In this document: positions 24,284 to 32,777 of the stretch, in pieces
Numbering within the stretch: position 1 is the first letter of the stretch
Layout of the letters: the number at the start of each line of letters is the position of its first letter
From: Dysgonomonas sp. 521
GTDB taxonomy: Bacteria; Bacteroidota; Bacteroidia; Bacteroidales; Dysgonomonadaceae
Assembly: GCF_010501055.1 (NCBI RefSeq)
Contig: NZ_QVMO01000043.1
Span: forward strand, 1-61,485
Direction: 5' to 3'
DNA: 61,485 nucleotides
The notes under the pieces: generated by a model
Database searches by the model: none
What the model was told of the DNA's origin: nothing
Seen by the model: the letters and a program-made list of their open reading frames with translations, nothing else
Program-made: the position numbers and the translations under genes

Positions 24284-25162
24284 ATGAAAAGATTAGTATT
24301 GAGTTTCCTGTTCATCCTTAGTATGTTATCGGTGTTTTCTCAAAAGGTAATAAAAATAGAGTCAGGCAAGATATCTAAGGATAAGCTGGACGAGGCTACA
24401 ATCCGATGTTATTATAAGTTCTCTCAACCGATAATAATAGATAAGGATTCATTACTACAAACAGACACACTTACTCTTGACATAGGGGCGAAAGCCTCGC
24501 TGTATTATGACGCTTCCCGTGCAAGGAGGGATTCTGTTTTTGGAGATTTCATGGCAAACAGGCTCGATCCGAATACGATACAGAGTATGACTGTCCTGAA
24601 GGATGCTGACGCTTCGGCTTTTGATGGCACTTCGGGTACAACAATCGAATCAGGCTCTAAAGGAGAAACAGCGCAACTTTATAAAAACCGTCAGGCGGGG
24701 GAAATAACGATTATCGAAAGAGCCGATAATAGTGTGGAGCGTTATAAATGTGTAGATAAAATTACGCCTCAGTGGGATATTACTCCCGATACATTAACAG
24801 TATTGGGCTATCGATGCCAAAAGGCGACTACAAACTTCAGAGGCAGAACGTATGACGCATGGTTTACGTCCGACATTCCGGTAAATGACGGCCCTTGGAA
24901 GTTATATGGCTTGCCCGGCCTTATCTTAAAAGCTCAGGATGCAGAGAATATCTTCTCTTTTGAAATTATAGGTTTGGAGCAACTGAACCCTTCCGTCGAT
25001 ATTTCGATGGCTAAAAGTGATTATATCAAAGCAAACAGGAAGGATATGGAAAAGCTGAAGAAGAAACAGTCCGGAGGTATGGTTGTAAACGTAAACGGAG
25101 GGAATGTTACCATTATACAGAAAAAAAATAACAGTGAATCAGTTTCATTAGAAAAAGAATAA
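24284..25162 (+). CDS. GLPGLI family protein
   Basis: A 292-residue exported protein with a signal peptide (about 1-19, ending SVFSQ). It carries the family signature YGLPGLILKAQD near residue 208. Family members pair with outer-membrane beta-barrel receptors in Bacteroidetes, as here, but their function is not known. Unusually, residues 95-118 (DPNTIQSMTVLKDADASAF and on to DGTSG) resemble the plug motif of TonB-dependent receptors (typically SxxVLKDASATAIYGxRG). The ATG at 24284 is preferred over that at 24272 since it begins a canonical signal peptide. The barrel gene follows after 33 bp, so they form an operon. Confidence 0.85.
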   Translation: MKRLVLSFLFILSMLSVFSQKVIKIESGKISKDKLDEATIRCYYKFSQPIIIDKDSLLQTDTLTLDIGAKASLYYDASRARRDSVFGDFMANRLDPNTIQSMTVLKDADASAFDGTSGTTIESGSKGETAQLYKNRQAGEITIIERADNSVERYKCVDKITPQWDITPDTLTVLGYRCQKATTNFRGRTYDAWFTSDIPVNDGPWKLYGLPGLILKAQDAENIFSFEIIGLEQLNPSVDISMAKSDYIKANRKDMEKLKKKQSGGMVVNVNGGNVTIIQKKNNSESVSLEKE

Positions 25163-25195
25163 AAATGATCACTTCTTCCCTATTTCAACCGCATT

Positions 25196-27826
25196 ATGAA
25201 AAGATACCTTCTTATTGTTTTCTTATTTTTACCAGGGTTTATACAGGCTCAGGTTATAATCAGAGGCACTGTCCTCGATGAGGAGCGAAAACCTGTACAG
25301 GATTTGAATATTACTGTTCAGGAGCAGTCGAAATCCCTGACTCTTGGATTTGTAATGACTGATGATGACGGAAAATACAGGCTTGAATATAAAGGCAGGA
25401 GTGATAGTATTGTCATTACCATTTCCGGCTTTAATGTGAGAAAGCAGTCAAGAACGATAAAAGCTCATAATCAGGAAGTGGACTTCACAGTCGAAAAAGA
25501 GTCTATCGTACTGAATGAAGTGAAAATAAATCCGCCAAGGATAAGGCAGACAGGAGATACGCTCAATTATCTGGTGGATGTTTTTTCAGATGCCAATGAC
25601 AGGACGATAGGCGATGTACTGAAAAAAATGCCGGGCATAAAGGTGCAGGATAACGGCGCTATCTTTTATCAAAACAGGCCGATAAACAAGTTCTACATAG
25701 AAAATGCCGACCTATTGCAGGGACGTTATGGTATCGCTACAAATAATATCGAAGCAAAGGATGTTGCCACGGTACAGGTAATGGAGAATCATCAGCCCGT
25801 AAAAGCCCTGAAGGGTAAAGAGTTTTCGGAAGATGCCGCTATAAACCTTAAACTGAAAGATTCGGCTAAAGGGACTATTATCGCCAATGCCCAGGTTGGC
25901 GTTGGTGCCGCTCCATTATTATGGAACAATGAACTCACTGGCATGTATATCGCTAAAAAGATGCAGAATATAACGACCTACAAAGGGAATAATTCGGGCG
26001 ATGATGTAACCGCCGAGCTAAATTCTTTTTATTCGGGCGATGCGTCGCAAATGGCTGATAAAGACCTGCTGAATGTGCAAAGTCCGGCATCGCCGTCTAT
26101 CAGGGAAAAGCGGTATCTGGATAACCGGGCTAATATTTTTTCCTTTAATAACCTGTGGACTCTGAAGAATGATTACCAACTGACCGCTAATGTGAGCTAT
26201 CTGAACGACTTACAGCAAAAGAGCAGTTATGCGTATACCGAATATTATTTGCCGGGCGACAGCCTGTTGAGGATAGATGAACTGTTAAACTCAAGGCTGA
26301 GGGAGGAACGGATAAAAGCCGATATACAGTTGAATGCGAATAAAGATAAATTTTATTTTAATAACCTGCTGAAACTGGATGGAATATGGGATAGGGAACG
26401 CGGAGACGCTATTTCGGAGGACAGTGTTTCTCAATACCTGAAAAAGCCGGCTTACGGTATTAGCAATACATTCAATATGGTAAAAACGGGGGAGAAATAT
26501 ACATGGAATTTTTATTCATTCAACGGATACAACACTTCTTCTCAAACACTACTCGTACAACCTGTGTTGTACGACCAATTGTACGACCCTGTATCAGTGC
26601 CATCCGCAATGGTACAGGATATCGAACAAGGGAATTTCGCTTCATATAACAAAGTCTCGCTAGGGCTTGGTAAAGGCTCTTTTAAGCAGTCTTACGCGCT
26701 TGGCTTCCGTGCCGACATCCGGAACTTAAAATCCGGATTAGGAACTGAGCAGACTTACAATATTGCGGATTCGTTGCGGAACGATATACAACAGAATAAA
26801 TTTGAATGGACGTTTACACCTAACTATACGTATGCAAAAGGTCGTAAATTAAACATCTCATTGTCATTGCCTTTAAGTTATACTGTATTGGAAACAGAGA
26901 ACAAAATACAGTCGGAAAAAACATATAAAGCCTATCTTTATTTCAACCCAGGCCTGTTTGTCCACTATAAATTGTCCGGCTACTGGACTTCATTTCTTAA
27001 TTATAAACATAGTAATTCACTGGGGGATATAAATCAGGTTTACACAGGATACATCATGTCGTCGTACCGTAATCTTTTACGCAATGACGGCAGCCTCTTT
27101 AAACAGAAATCGCATAAAGCAAGCCTTTCGCTCAACTATAGGAATCCGCTTACTACTTTATTTGCAATGGCCGATATCAGTTATTTTAACAACAAGGCAA
27201 ACCTGCTCTACGACTATAGCTATCAGGGTATACTCAAGGTACAGTCCACTATCGCTATGCCGAATACTACGCAGGGTATAAATGCATCTGTGCATGCCAG
27301 TAAAGATATAGAGTCGCTTCATTCGACAATTTTCTTAGGCGGGAATTATACAATAAGCAGTTCATCCCAGATTAATCAGGGAGAACTGATCGATTATAAT
27401 AACCGGAGTTTTTCTGTCTCTCCCCGTATACTTACCAAGATAGGTTCAGCCGCGAGTATCCAGTATGAATTCAACTATGCGCAGAGTATGAGTAGGATCG
27501 AGAATGAAGATAAATGCCTTGAGCCGATACGGACAATTGTACAGAATGTCCGCCTGAACTTATTCCCCCTGAAAGGCCTTACCATAAATCTGAAATATGA
27601 ACATTTTTATAATAACGCGATTCGTTCGGGAAGCCGTTCCATGACTTTTGGCGACATAAGTGTAAAGTATAAGTGGAGAAAGATGGAACTTATGTGTGAC
27701 TATACCAATATATTTAACTCTAAACAATTTGTGTCGGCCTCGTACAATGATGTAAGCCGCTATTATTCTTCATATGGGCTGCGCCCTGCCGAGATATTAT
27801 TCAAGGTACGGTTTAAACTGAAATAA
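25196..27826 (+). CDS. Outer-membrane beta-barrel receptor-like protein
   Basis: An 876-residue protein with a signal peptide (about 1-18, ending GFIQAQ), a carboxypeptidase-D regulatory-like domain (about 22-100, IIRGTVLDEERKPVQ), a degenerate plug domain (about 115-215, IGDVLKKMPGIKVQDNG and FYIENADLLQGRYG), then a long aromatic-rich beta-barrel ending in FKVRFKLK. The architecture is that of TonB-dependent receptor-like proteins paired with GLPGLI proteins. The ligand is unknown. No TonB box is obvious, so energy coupling is uncertain. It is the second gene of the operon and ends at a strong hairpin shared with sucD. Confidence 0.85.
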   Translation: MKRYLLIVFLFLPGFIQAQVIIRGTVLDEERKPVQDLNITVQEQSKSLTLGFVMTDDDGKYRLEYKGRSDSIVITISGFNVRKQSRTIKAHNQEVDFTVEKESIVLNEVKINPPRIRQTGDTLNYLVDVFSDANDRTIGDVLKKMPGIKVQDNGAIFYQNRPINKFYIENADLLQGRYGIATNNIEAKDVATVQVMENHQPVKALKGKEFSEDAAINLKLKDSAKGTIIANAQVGVGAAPLLWNNELTGMYIAKKMQNITTYKGNNSGDDVTAELNSFYSGDASQMADKDLLNVQSPASPSIREKRYLDNRANIFSFNNLWTLKNDYQLTANVSYLNDLQQKSSYAYTEYYLPGDSLLRIDELLNSRLREERIKADIQLNANKDKFYFNNLLKLDGIWDRERGDAISEDSVSQYLKKPAYGISNTFNMVKTGEKYTWNFYSFNGYNTSSQTLLVQPVLYDQLYDPVSVPSAMVQDIEQGNFASYNKVSLGLGKGSFKQSYALGFRADIRNLKSGLGTEQTYNIADSLRNDIQQNKFEWTFTPNYTYAKGRKLNISLSLPLSYTVLETENKIQSEKTYKAYLYFNPGLFVHYKLSGYWTSFLNYKHSNSLGDINQVYTGYIMSSYRNLLRNDGSLFKQKSHKASLSLNYRNPLTTLFAMADISYFNNKANLLYDYSYQGILKVQSTIAMPNTTQGINASVHASKDIESLHSTIFLGGNYTISSSSQINQGELIDYNNRSFSVSPRILTKIGSAASIQYEFNYAQSMSRIENEDKCLEPIRTIVQNVRLNLFPLKGLTINLKYEHFYNNAIRSGSRSMTFGDISVKYKWRKMELMCDYTNIFNSKQFVSASYNDVSRYYSSYGLRPAEILFKVRFKLK

Positions 27827-27879
27827 TGCAGATCAAGAGTTGGTTTAAACAAGTTTATATACTGATTCGTATTAATCAT

Positions 27880-27916
27880 AAAAGCCCCTTTCCATGAGTA
27901 GCGAAAGAGGCTTTTA
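27880..27916. terminator. Bidirectional terminator between the receptor gene and sucD
   Basis: Arms AAAAGCCCCTTTC and GAAAGAGGCTTTT (one mismatch) with a 10-nt loop, between two convergent stop codons. Confidence 0.8.
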
Positions 27917-27933
27917 CCATCTAATTGATAATA

Positions 27934-28806
27934 CTATTTACCCAATTTTGCTTTCAGCATTTCCGGGATTTCGGAAGGTTCTTTTGCTACATTTACCCCG
28001 GCGGCTTCGAGTGCCTCAATCTTTTCGGCAGCGGTACCCGACCCACTTGAGATAATGGCTCCGGCATGGCCCATTTGCTTGCCCGGAGGAGCCGACTGTC
28101 CGGCAATGAAGCCTACAACCGGTTTGGTAACATATTTCTTTATATATTCCGCGGCTTGTTCTTCCGCGTTACCTCCAATTTCGCCAATCATAACAATGGC
28201 ATCGGTGTCAGGGTCGTTTTGCAGCATTTCCAGCAATTCGCGGAAGTAGAGGCCGACTACGGGGTCGCCTCCCATACCCACGGCGGACGATTGTCCCATA
28301 CCGTTGGCTGTCAGATGGTATACTACTTCGTATGTTAATGTGCCGCTACGGCTGATAACCCCGATATTCCCTTTTTTGAATATTTGTCCCGGCAAGATTC
28401 CTACAAGGCTTTTTCCGGGAGACATAAGTCCGGGGCAGTTAGGCCCGATAAGCATCGCGCCCTTCATATCCGCAAAACGGTATGCTTCGACAACATCGAG
28501 CGTAGGCACGCCTTCGGATATGCATACGATCAGCTTAATACCTGCATCGGCAGCCTCCATAATGGCGTCTGCGGCAAAGCGGGCGGGTACGAATATGATG
28601 GATGTGTTGGCCTGCGTGTTTTCTACAGCTTCGTACACTGTATTAAATACAGGTACACCAAGCATTTCTGTTCCTCCTTTTCCGGGAGTGGTACCTCCTA
28701 CGACCTTGGTACCGTATTCTAGCATTTTTTTTGTATGGAAACTGCCGTCTCTTCCGGTTATTCCCTGTACTATCAATCGGGTTGATTCATTTATAAGTAT
28801 GCTCAT
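27934..28806 (-). CDS. sucD: Succinate--CoA ligase subunit alpha
   Basis: A 290-residue alpha subunit of succinyl-CoA synthetase, a TCA-cycle enzyme that converts succinyl-CoA and ADP or GDP to succinate and a nucleoside triphosphate. It has the N-terminal CoA-binding Rossmann domain ([20 protein letters not shown]), [12 protein letters not shown], and the phosphorylated histidine in [17 protein letters not shown]. Length and sequence are normal for the family. It is co-transcribed with sucC, which ends 35 bp upstream. Confidence 0.97.
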   Translation of the reverse strand: MSILINESTRLIVQGITGRDGSFHTKKMLEYGTKVVGGTTPGKGGTEMLGVPVFNTVYEAVENTQANTSIIFVPARFAADAIMEAADAGIKLIVCISEGVPTLDVVEAYRFADMKGAMLIGPNCPGLMSPGKSLVGILPGQIFKKGNIGVISRSGTLTYEVVYHLTANGMGQSSAVGMGGDPVVGLYFRELLEMLQNDPDTDAIVMIGEIGGNAEEQAAEYIKKYVTKPVVGFIAGQSAPPGKQMGHAGAIISSGSGTAAEKIEALEAAGVNVAKEPSEIPEMLKAKLGK

Positions 28807-28841
28807 GTTTTTCTCTTTTAGCTTTGATTCGTTTTATCCGG

Positions 28842-29975
28842 TTATTTTGAGGCTTCAACAGCCATGCGGGTAGCTTCCCCCATTGTTTCGGCTACCTTGA
28901 ATCTGGTTCCCTGAAGCATTTCACGGCCTTCTTTCTCATTGGTTCCCGTCAGGCGGACGATGACCGGAATGTCCGTTTCCAATTGTTTGAATGCGGTAAG
29001 TAAACCCGAAGCAACATCATCGCAACGGGTTATACCGCCGAATATATTGATCAACACTACTTTCACTTTTTTGTCTTTGAGCAGTAAGGTCATGGCATCG
29101 ATAACCTTATTTGGGTTAGAGCTTCCTCCGATATCGAGGAAATTGGCAGGAGAGCCTCCATATAGTTTTATCATATCCATTGTGGCCATAGCCAGTCCGG
29201 CGCCATTTACCATGCAACCTATTTCCCCGTCGAGGCGAACGAAGCTGAATCCTTTATCCTTTGCCGCGGCTTCTACTTTTTCATCTTCGGTAGGTTCAAA
29301 CAGGGATAAGACTTCGTGTTGACGGTACAAGGCGTTATCATCAAATGTCATTTTAGCATCTACGGCTATCAGGCCTCCCTGTTCGGTCAGTACAAGCGGG
29401 TTGATTTCGGCCAGCGACGCGTCTTTATCAATAAACAGTTTATATAGTTTTTGCAGTATAGAAGCCATTTGATTTACCAGATGCACATCCTTAAACAGTA
29501 CGAAGGAAAATTTGCGGGCCAGGTAATCTGGTAGCCCAACCAGAGGATCGATAGGGAACTTATGAATCTTTTCAGGCGTTTTTGCCGCTACCTCTTCGAT
29601 GTCGACTCCTCCTTCGGCACACATCATCAGTATTACAGATTTGGTATTCCTGTCTATTATGAAACTCATGTAATATTCGGAACTGATATCTACTGCCTCT
29701 GTAACTATTATTTTGGTTACAGGGTAATCCTTGATCGTCAGCCCTAAAATGTTTTTAGCATGCTGCGATGTCTCGTCTCTGCTTTTAGCCAGCTTTACGC
29801 CTCCTGCCTTACCGCGCCCTCCGGTAAGTACCTGCGCTTTTACAACTACATAGTCGGTCGCCAGCTTGTCGTATGCAGCTGCGGCTTCGTTATGCTCATA
29901 GCAAAGGAAATATTTTTTAACGGGGATACCATAAGATGAGAACAAGTCTTTAGCCTGATATTCGTGTATCTTCAT
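28842..29975 (-). CDS. sucC: Succinate--CoA ligase subunit beta
   Basis: A 377-residue beta subunit with an ATP-grasp domain (MKIHEYQAKDLFSSYGIPV at the N terminus, KAQVLTGGRGKAGGVKLAK for nucleotide binding) and the C-terminal ligase domain with NFLDIGGSSNP and VLINIFGGITRCD. It binds the nucleotide and, with the alpha subunit, forms the heteromeric enzyme. It is the first gene of a sucC-sucD operon. The long spacer upstream is full of repeats and no clear promoter box was found close to the start. Confidence 0.97.
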   Translation of the reverse strand: MKIHEYQAKDLFSSYGIPVKKYFLCYEHNEAAAAYDKLATDYVVVKAQVLTGGRGKAGGVKLAKSRDETSQHAKNILGLTIKDYPVTKIIVTEAVDISSEYYMSFIIDRNTKSVILMMCAEGGVDIEEVAAKTPEKIHKFPIDPLVGLPDYLARKFSFVLFKDVHLVNQMASILQKLYKLFIDKDASLAEINPLVLTEQGGLIAVDAKMTFDDNALYRQHEVLSLFEPTEDEKVEAAAKDKGFSFVRLDGEIGCMVNGAGLAMATMDMIKLYGGSPANFLDIGGSSNPNKVIDAMTLLLKDKKVKVVLINIFGGITRCDDVASGLLTAFKQLETDIPVIVRLTGTNEKEGREMLQGTRFKVAETMGEATRMAVEASK

Positions 29976-30107
29976 GGGTATAAAATTTAAAAGGTAAGCA
30001 CTGTTACAAACTACAATTGCTAAAATTAGCAGGAAGTTTTGAGAAAATGATATGTTTTATTCACTTTTTGTATTAAATGAACTATAGAAAATATTTATAA
30101 GAAACTG

Positions 30108-30250
30108 CTAAGTACATGACAAAAATTATTCAAACACGATTTGGAGACGATGTAGGGGCAGTGGCTTGTCCCTGCCCGCTTGTCATCGTTTACGGGCACC
30201 CACAAAGGGATGCCCCTACAGCAGGATATAAAATTTTGTCATGTACTTAG
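30108..30250 (+). repeat. 143-bp element, copy 3, with 9-bp target duplication
   Basis: The ends are CTAAGTACATGACAAAAATT and its inverse, and the core is almost identical to copy 1. It is flanked by AAGAAACTG at 30099-30107 and 30251-30259, exactly the same target 9-mer as copy 1, again the end of a 184-bp-family element. Confidence 0.85.
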
Positions 30251-30301
30251 AAGAAACTGTTTAAATTTTATACGTTCATTTTTTACTATGATTACAGGGA
30301 A

Positions 30302-30347
30302 TAAAAATAGGAATATCCCGTGTTTGGAATATTCCTATCTTTATTTT
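30302..30347. terminator. Hairpin terminator downstream of the second ECF gene
   Basis: A perfect 10-bp stem (ATAGGAATAT/ATATTCCTAT) with a 12-nt loop and A/T runs on both sides; on the minus strand it is followed by TTTTTATT. Confidence 0.65.
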
Positions 30348-30577
30348 TTAGTTCAGACTTGGCAACTGTTAGGAAATCTTTCGTTCTAATTATTAGTCTG
30401 TTTTTGAAATAATTTTTCTTTCCGCGAAGCAATAATAGCAGGCTATTTGGCTTCGCCGATTTAACAATTGAACAGAGTGAATAGAAAAATTAGCCCCAAA
30501 GAGACTAAAAATGAACGAACAGAAATTGTAGTGTAATATTTTGCTGATATTTAAACAAGCCCTTGAGCAAGTGCTGT

Positions 30578-31087
30578 TTATCTGTAGTCTTTCAATATCT
30601 CCTGCAACCGTTTGCGGGCGAAGAATATGCGGCTTTTAACTGTTCCCAGTGGCAGTCCCATCTTTTCAGCTATTTCTTCGTATTTGTATCCTGAAACATG
30701 CATCATGAAAGGTACCTTGTATTCATCAGCAAAGCTGTTTAACACACCGGATATTTCAGCATAAGAGTATGCTCCTTCGGGTGTGTCCAGTCCGGAATCT
30801 TGTGGCGCGTTTAACAAATATAGATTATCTGTCTGATCTATAATTGTTTGACTGCGTACCGCCCGGCGGTAGTTGTTCACAAATATGTTGTGCATTATTG
30901 TGAATACCCAACCTTTAAAATTTACATTGTTGTGATACTTGTCAAAATTGCTTAAAGCTTTAAGCGTTGCCTCCTGCGTGAGGTCTTTTGCTTCTTCTTT
31001 GTTAGTTGTTAAACTTAGTGCAAAGTTTAACATGTTACTCTGTAATCCAATCAAATTTTGTTCTAATACCTGTTTTTTAATTTCCAT
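30578..31087 (-). CDS. RNA polymerase sigma factor, ECF type
   Basis: A 169-residue ECF sigma factor: region 2 with ALSLTTNKEEAKDLTQEATLKA and FKGWVFTIMHNIFVNNYRR, region 4 with VPFMMHVSGYKYEEIAEKM followed by the HTH GLPLGTVKSRIFFARKRLQ. No anti-sigma gene is adjacent, as with the other ECF gene in the window. A TATCTTTG promoter box lies 65 bp upstream. Divergent to it, 470 bp away, is the HTH regulator gene; any functional link is unproven. Confidence 0.92.
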   Translation of the reverse strand: MEIKKQVLEQNLIGLQSNMLNFALSLTTNKEEAKDLTQEATLKALSNFDKYHNNVNFKGWVFTIMHNIFVNNYRRAVRSQTIIDQTDNLYLLNAPQDSGLDTPEGAYSYAEISGVLNSFADEYKVPFMMHVSGYKYEEIAEKMGLPLGTVKSRIFFARKRLQEILKDYR

Positions 31088-31558
31088 AATTCTTTTTTTT
31101 TATGAGGAGCAACTGTTTACTTGTGCAGGGTTATTATTTGTTTTATTGACACAAAGATATTAACTTTTGTTGAAACTATTGCATCCGCAACTATGTAATT
31201 TAAATTAAACTAAGTAAAAATTATATAATTTGATTTTGTAAACACTTGTTATATAATGCGTTAGTATGTAGATATCGAATATTTATATATGACATAGATT
31301 TAATCTATTCTTTAAAAATAAATGGCTTAATATATCAAATGTGAATTTTTTATATTCAATTGTTAATGGATTTTGATTGGTTATATTTGTTAATGAGGTT
31401 CGGAAATATACAATAAGATCGAAAAAAAAGCCAAAACAAACACTTTGCTATAAGTATAAAATGAATTCATGATGCTTTATCTTTATTAAAGTGTTAACTT
31501 TATTGTCTCTATTTATTATTAACGGTAAGTAGACCGTAGGCAGGAAATTTGCAGGTTT
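31088..31558. other. AT-rich intergenic region
   Basis: 470 bp between divergent regulator genes. The promoter of the sigma gene is at 31152-31159. The remainder is very AT-rich with no repeat, RNA or ORF that I can support. Confidence 0.5.
31152..31159 (-). promoter_or_regulatory. Predicted promoter -7 box (TATCTTTG)
   Basis: An exact TAnnTTTG match on the minus strand 65 bp upstream of the ECF sigma gene. Confidence 0.55.
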
Positions 31559-32581
31559 ATGAAAAATAAAAGGAATAAAATATTAGTGGACGCTTTTCTG
31601 GAATGTATTCCTGAAACAAAAAGACTAGTGGGGATCTTGATGGATATTCTTGATTTGAATAAGGAATCTGTATATCGTAGATTAAGGAGTGAGGTGCCTT
31701 TTACTTTCGATGAAATATATATTATTGCTCATCATCTGGGTATTTCACTAGACCGTATAATTGGAGTCGGGAATAAGGAAACCGTACCTTTTGATTTTCA
31801 CATGCATAAATCTACAGATCCGGTAAGTATTTATTCTGAAATACTGAATATGAACCTGGGATTATTTGCTAAAGTAAATGGAGCCAGTACAGCACGGGTA
31901 GATTTGATACTGAATCGGTTACCATTTGCATATACACTCCCATTTGAAAACTTGGCTAAGTTTTATTATTATAAATGGTACTATCATACTCAAAATGTTC
32001 CGTCTAATTTCTATTTCAAGGATTTCGTTGTACCGGAGCAAATAAAGGAGATCCAAAAAAAGCATGTTGACGATAATGCCATTTTAGGCTGTGATATCAC
32101 GATACTGATGGATAATAATCTTTTCCTGTCTATGATAAAAGAAATCAATTATTTTGTTAACAGGGGATTGATAACCGAATCGGAGCAAACTCAGTTTCAA
32201 CGCGAGCTATTGCAATGTGTAGACCTTATCGAAAACGTAGCAAAGAATGGCGTGAATAAAGGTGGCGTTACCATAAATACATACATATCGGCTGTAGATT
32301 TAGAGCCCAATTATGTATATATAGAATATGACGATAAAGCATGTATTCATTACTGGACTTCTTCTGCTGAGATATTTAGCTCGTGCGATACGGAGATGTG
32401 CGAAAGGCAAAAGGTCTGGATACAGTCGCTGAAAAGATATACGACATTGATTACACGTTGCAATGCACATTGGCGTACCGAGTATTTTGATAAGCAACGC
32501 ATGTATGTAAGAAAAAAACTATCACCATCTGCTAATCAGCCGGATAATCAGGTGATTACCGAAGAGCCCTTATCTACCTGA
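31559..32581 (+). CDS. HTH-domain regulator of unknown target
   Basis: A 340-residue cytoplasmic protein. The N-terminal 70 residues look like a helix-turn-helix domain related to XRE/BetR types (LVGILMDILDLNKESVYRRL and FTFDEIYIIAHHLGISLDRII). The remaining 270 residues form a domain I do not recognise, rich in aromatic residues (FYYYKWYYH) and with several cysteines near the C terminus. Such proteins occur in many Bacteroidales. The large domain probably senses a ligand or partner. It is transcribed alone, divergent from the ECF sigma gene. Confidence 0.75.
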   Translation: MKNKRNKILVDAFLECIPETKRLVGILMDILDLNKESVYRRLRSEVPFTFDEIYIIAHHLGISLDRIIGVGNKETVPFDFHMHKSTDPVSIYSEILNMNLGLFAKVNGASTARVDLILNRLPFAYTLPFENLAKFYYYKWYYHTQNVPSNFYFKDFVVPEQIKEIQKKHVDDNAILGCDITILMDNNLFLSMIKEINYFVNRGLITESEQTQFQRELLQCVDLIENVAKNGVNKGGVTINTYISAVDLEPNYVYIEYDDKACIHYWTSSAEIFSSCDTEMCERQKVWIQSLKRYTTLITRCNAHWRTEYFDKQRMYVRKKLSPSANQPDNQVITEEPLST

Positions 32582-32777
32582 TGTAACAGGATGGATATAC
32601 TTACTCTTGCTTTATCGGGAACGGCTGTCGCCACATGTGCCATGAATCTTGTTCCTGCAACTGCTATCATGCTGGATATGAGGTTGTATGGCTGTGTAGT
32701 TTGTAAAGTTTGTGTTGAGGTACAGGAAGTCTGGAATGTGATTCTGCGGGCTTCTTTTTTTATAAGAGGCATGGCTT

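Larger units (their letters stand above)
30101..30556 (+). repeat. 184-bp-family element, degenerate copy 5, interrupted
   Basis: Its left end GAAACTG at 30101 follows TAA. After the nested 143-bp element the sequence resumes as TTTAAATTTTATACGTTCA, and the core motif AATAGCAGGCTATT and the stretch GACTAAAAATGAACGAA match the family. The right end (ATTTAAACAAGCC) has decayed. A foreign hairpin (30307-30338) is embedded. Confidence 0.55.
29976..30577. other. Repeat-filled intergenic region
   Basis: A spacer between two minus-strand genes containing a 143-bp element nested at the left end of a degenerate 184-bp-family element, and a terminator hairpin. No gene is supported. Confidence 0.6.

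Noticed and set aside
28304..28873. Plus-strand ORFs across sucD and the sucC-sucD junction
   Set aside because: Antisense to clear TCA-cycle genes; the translations have no family resemblance.
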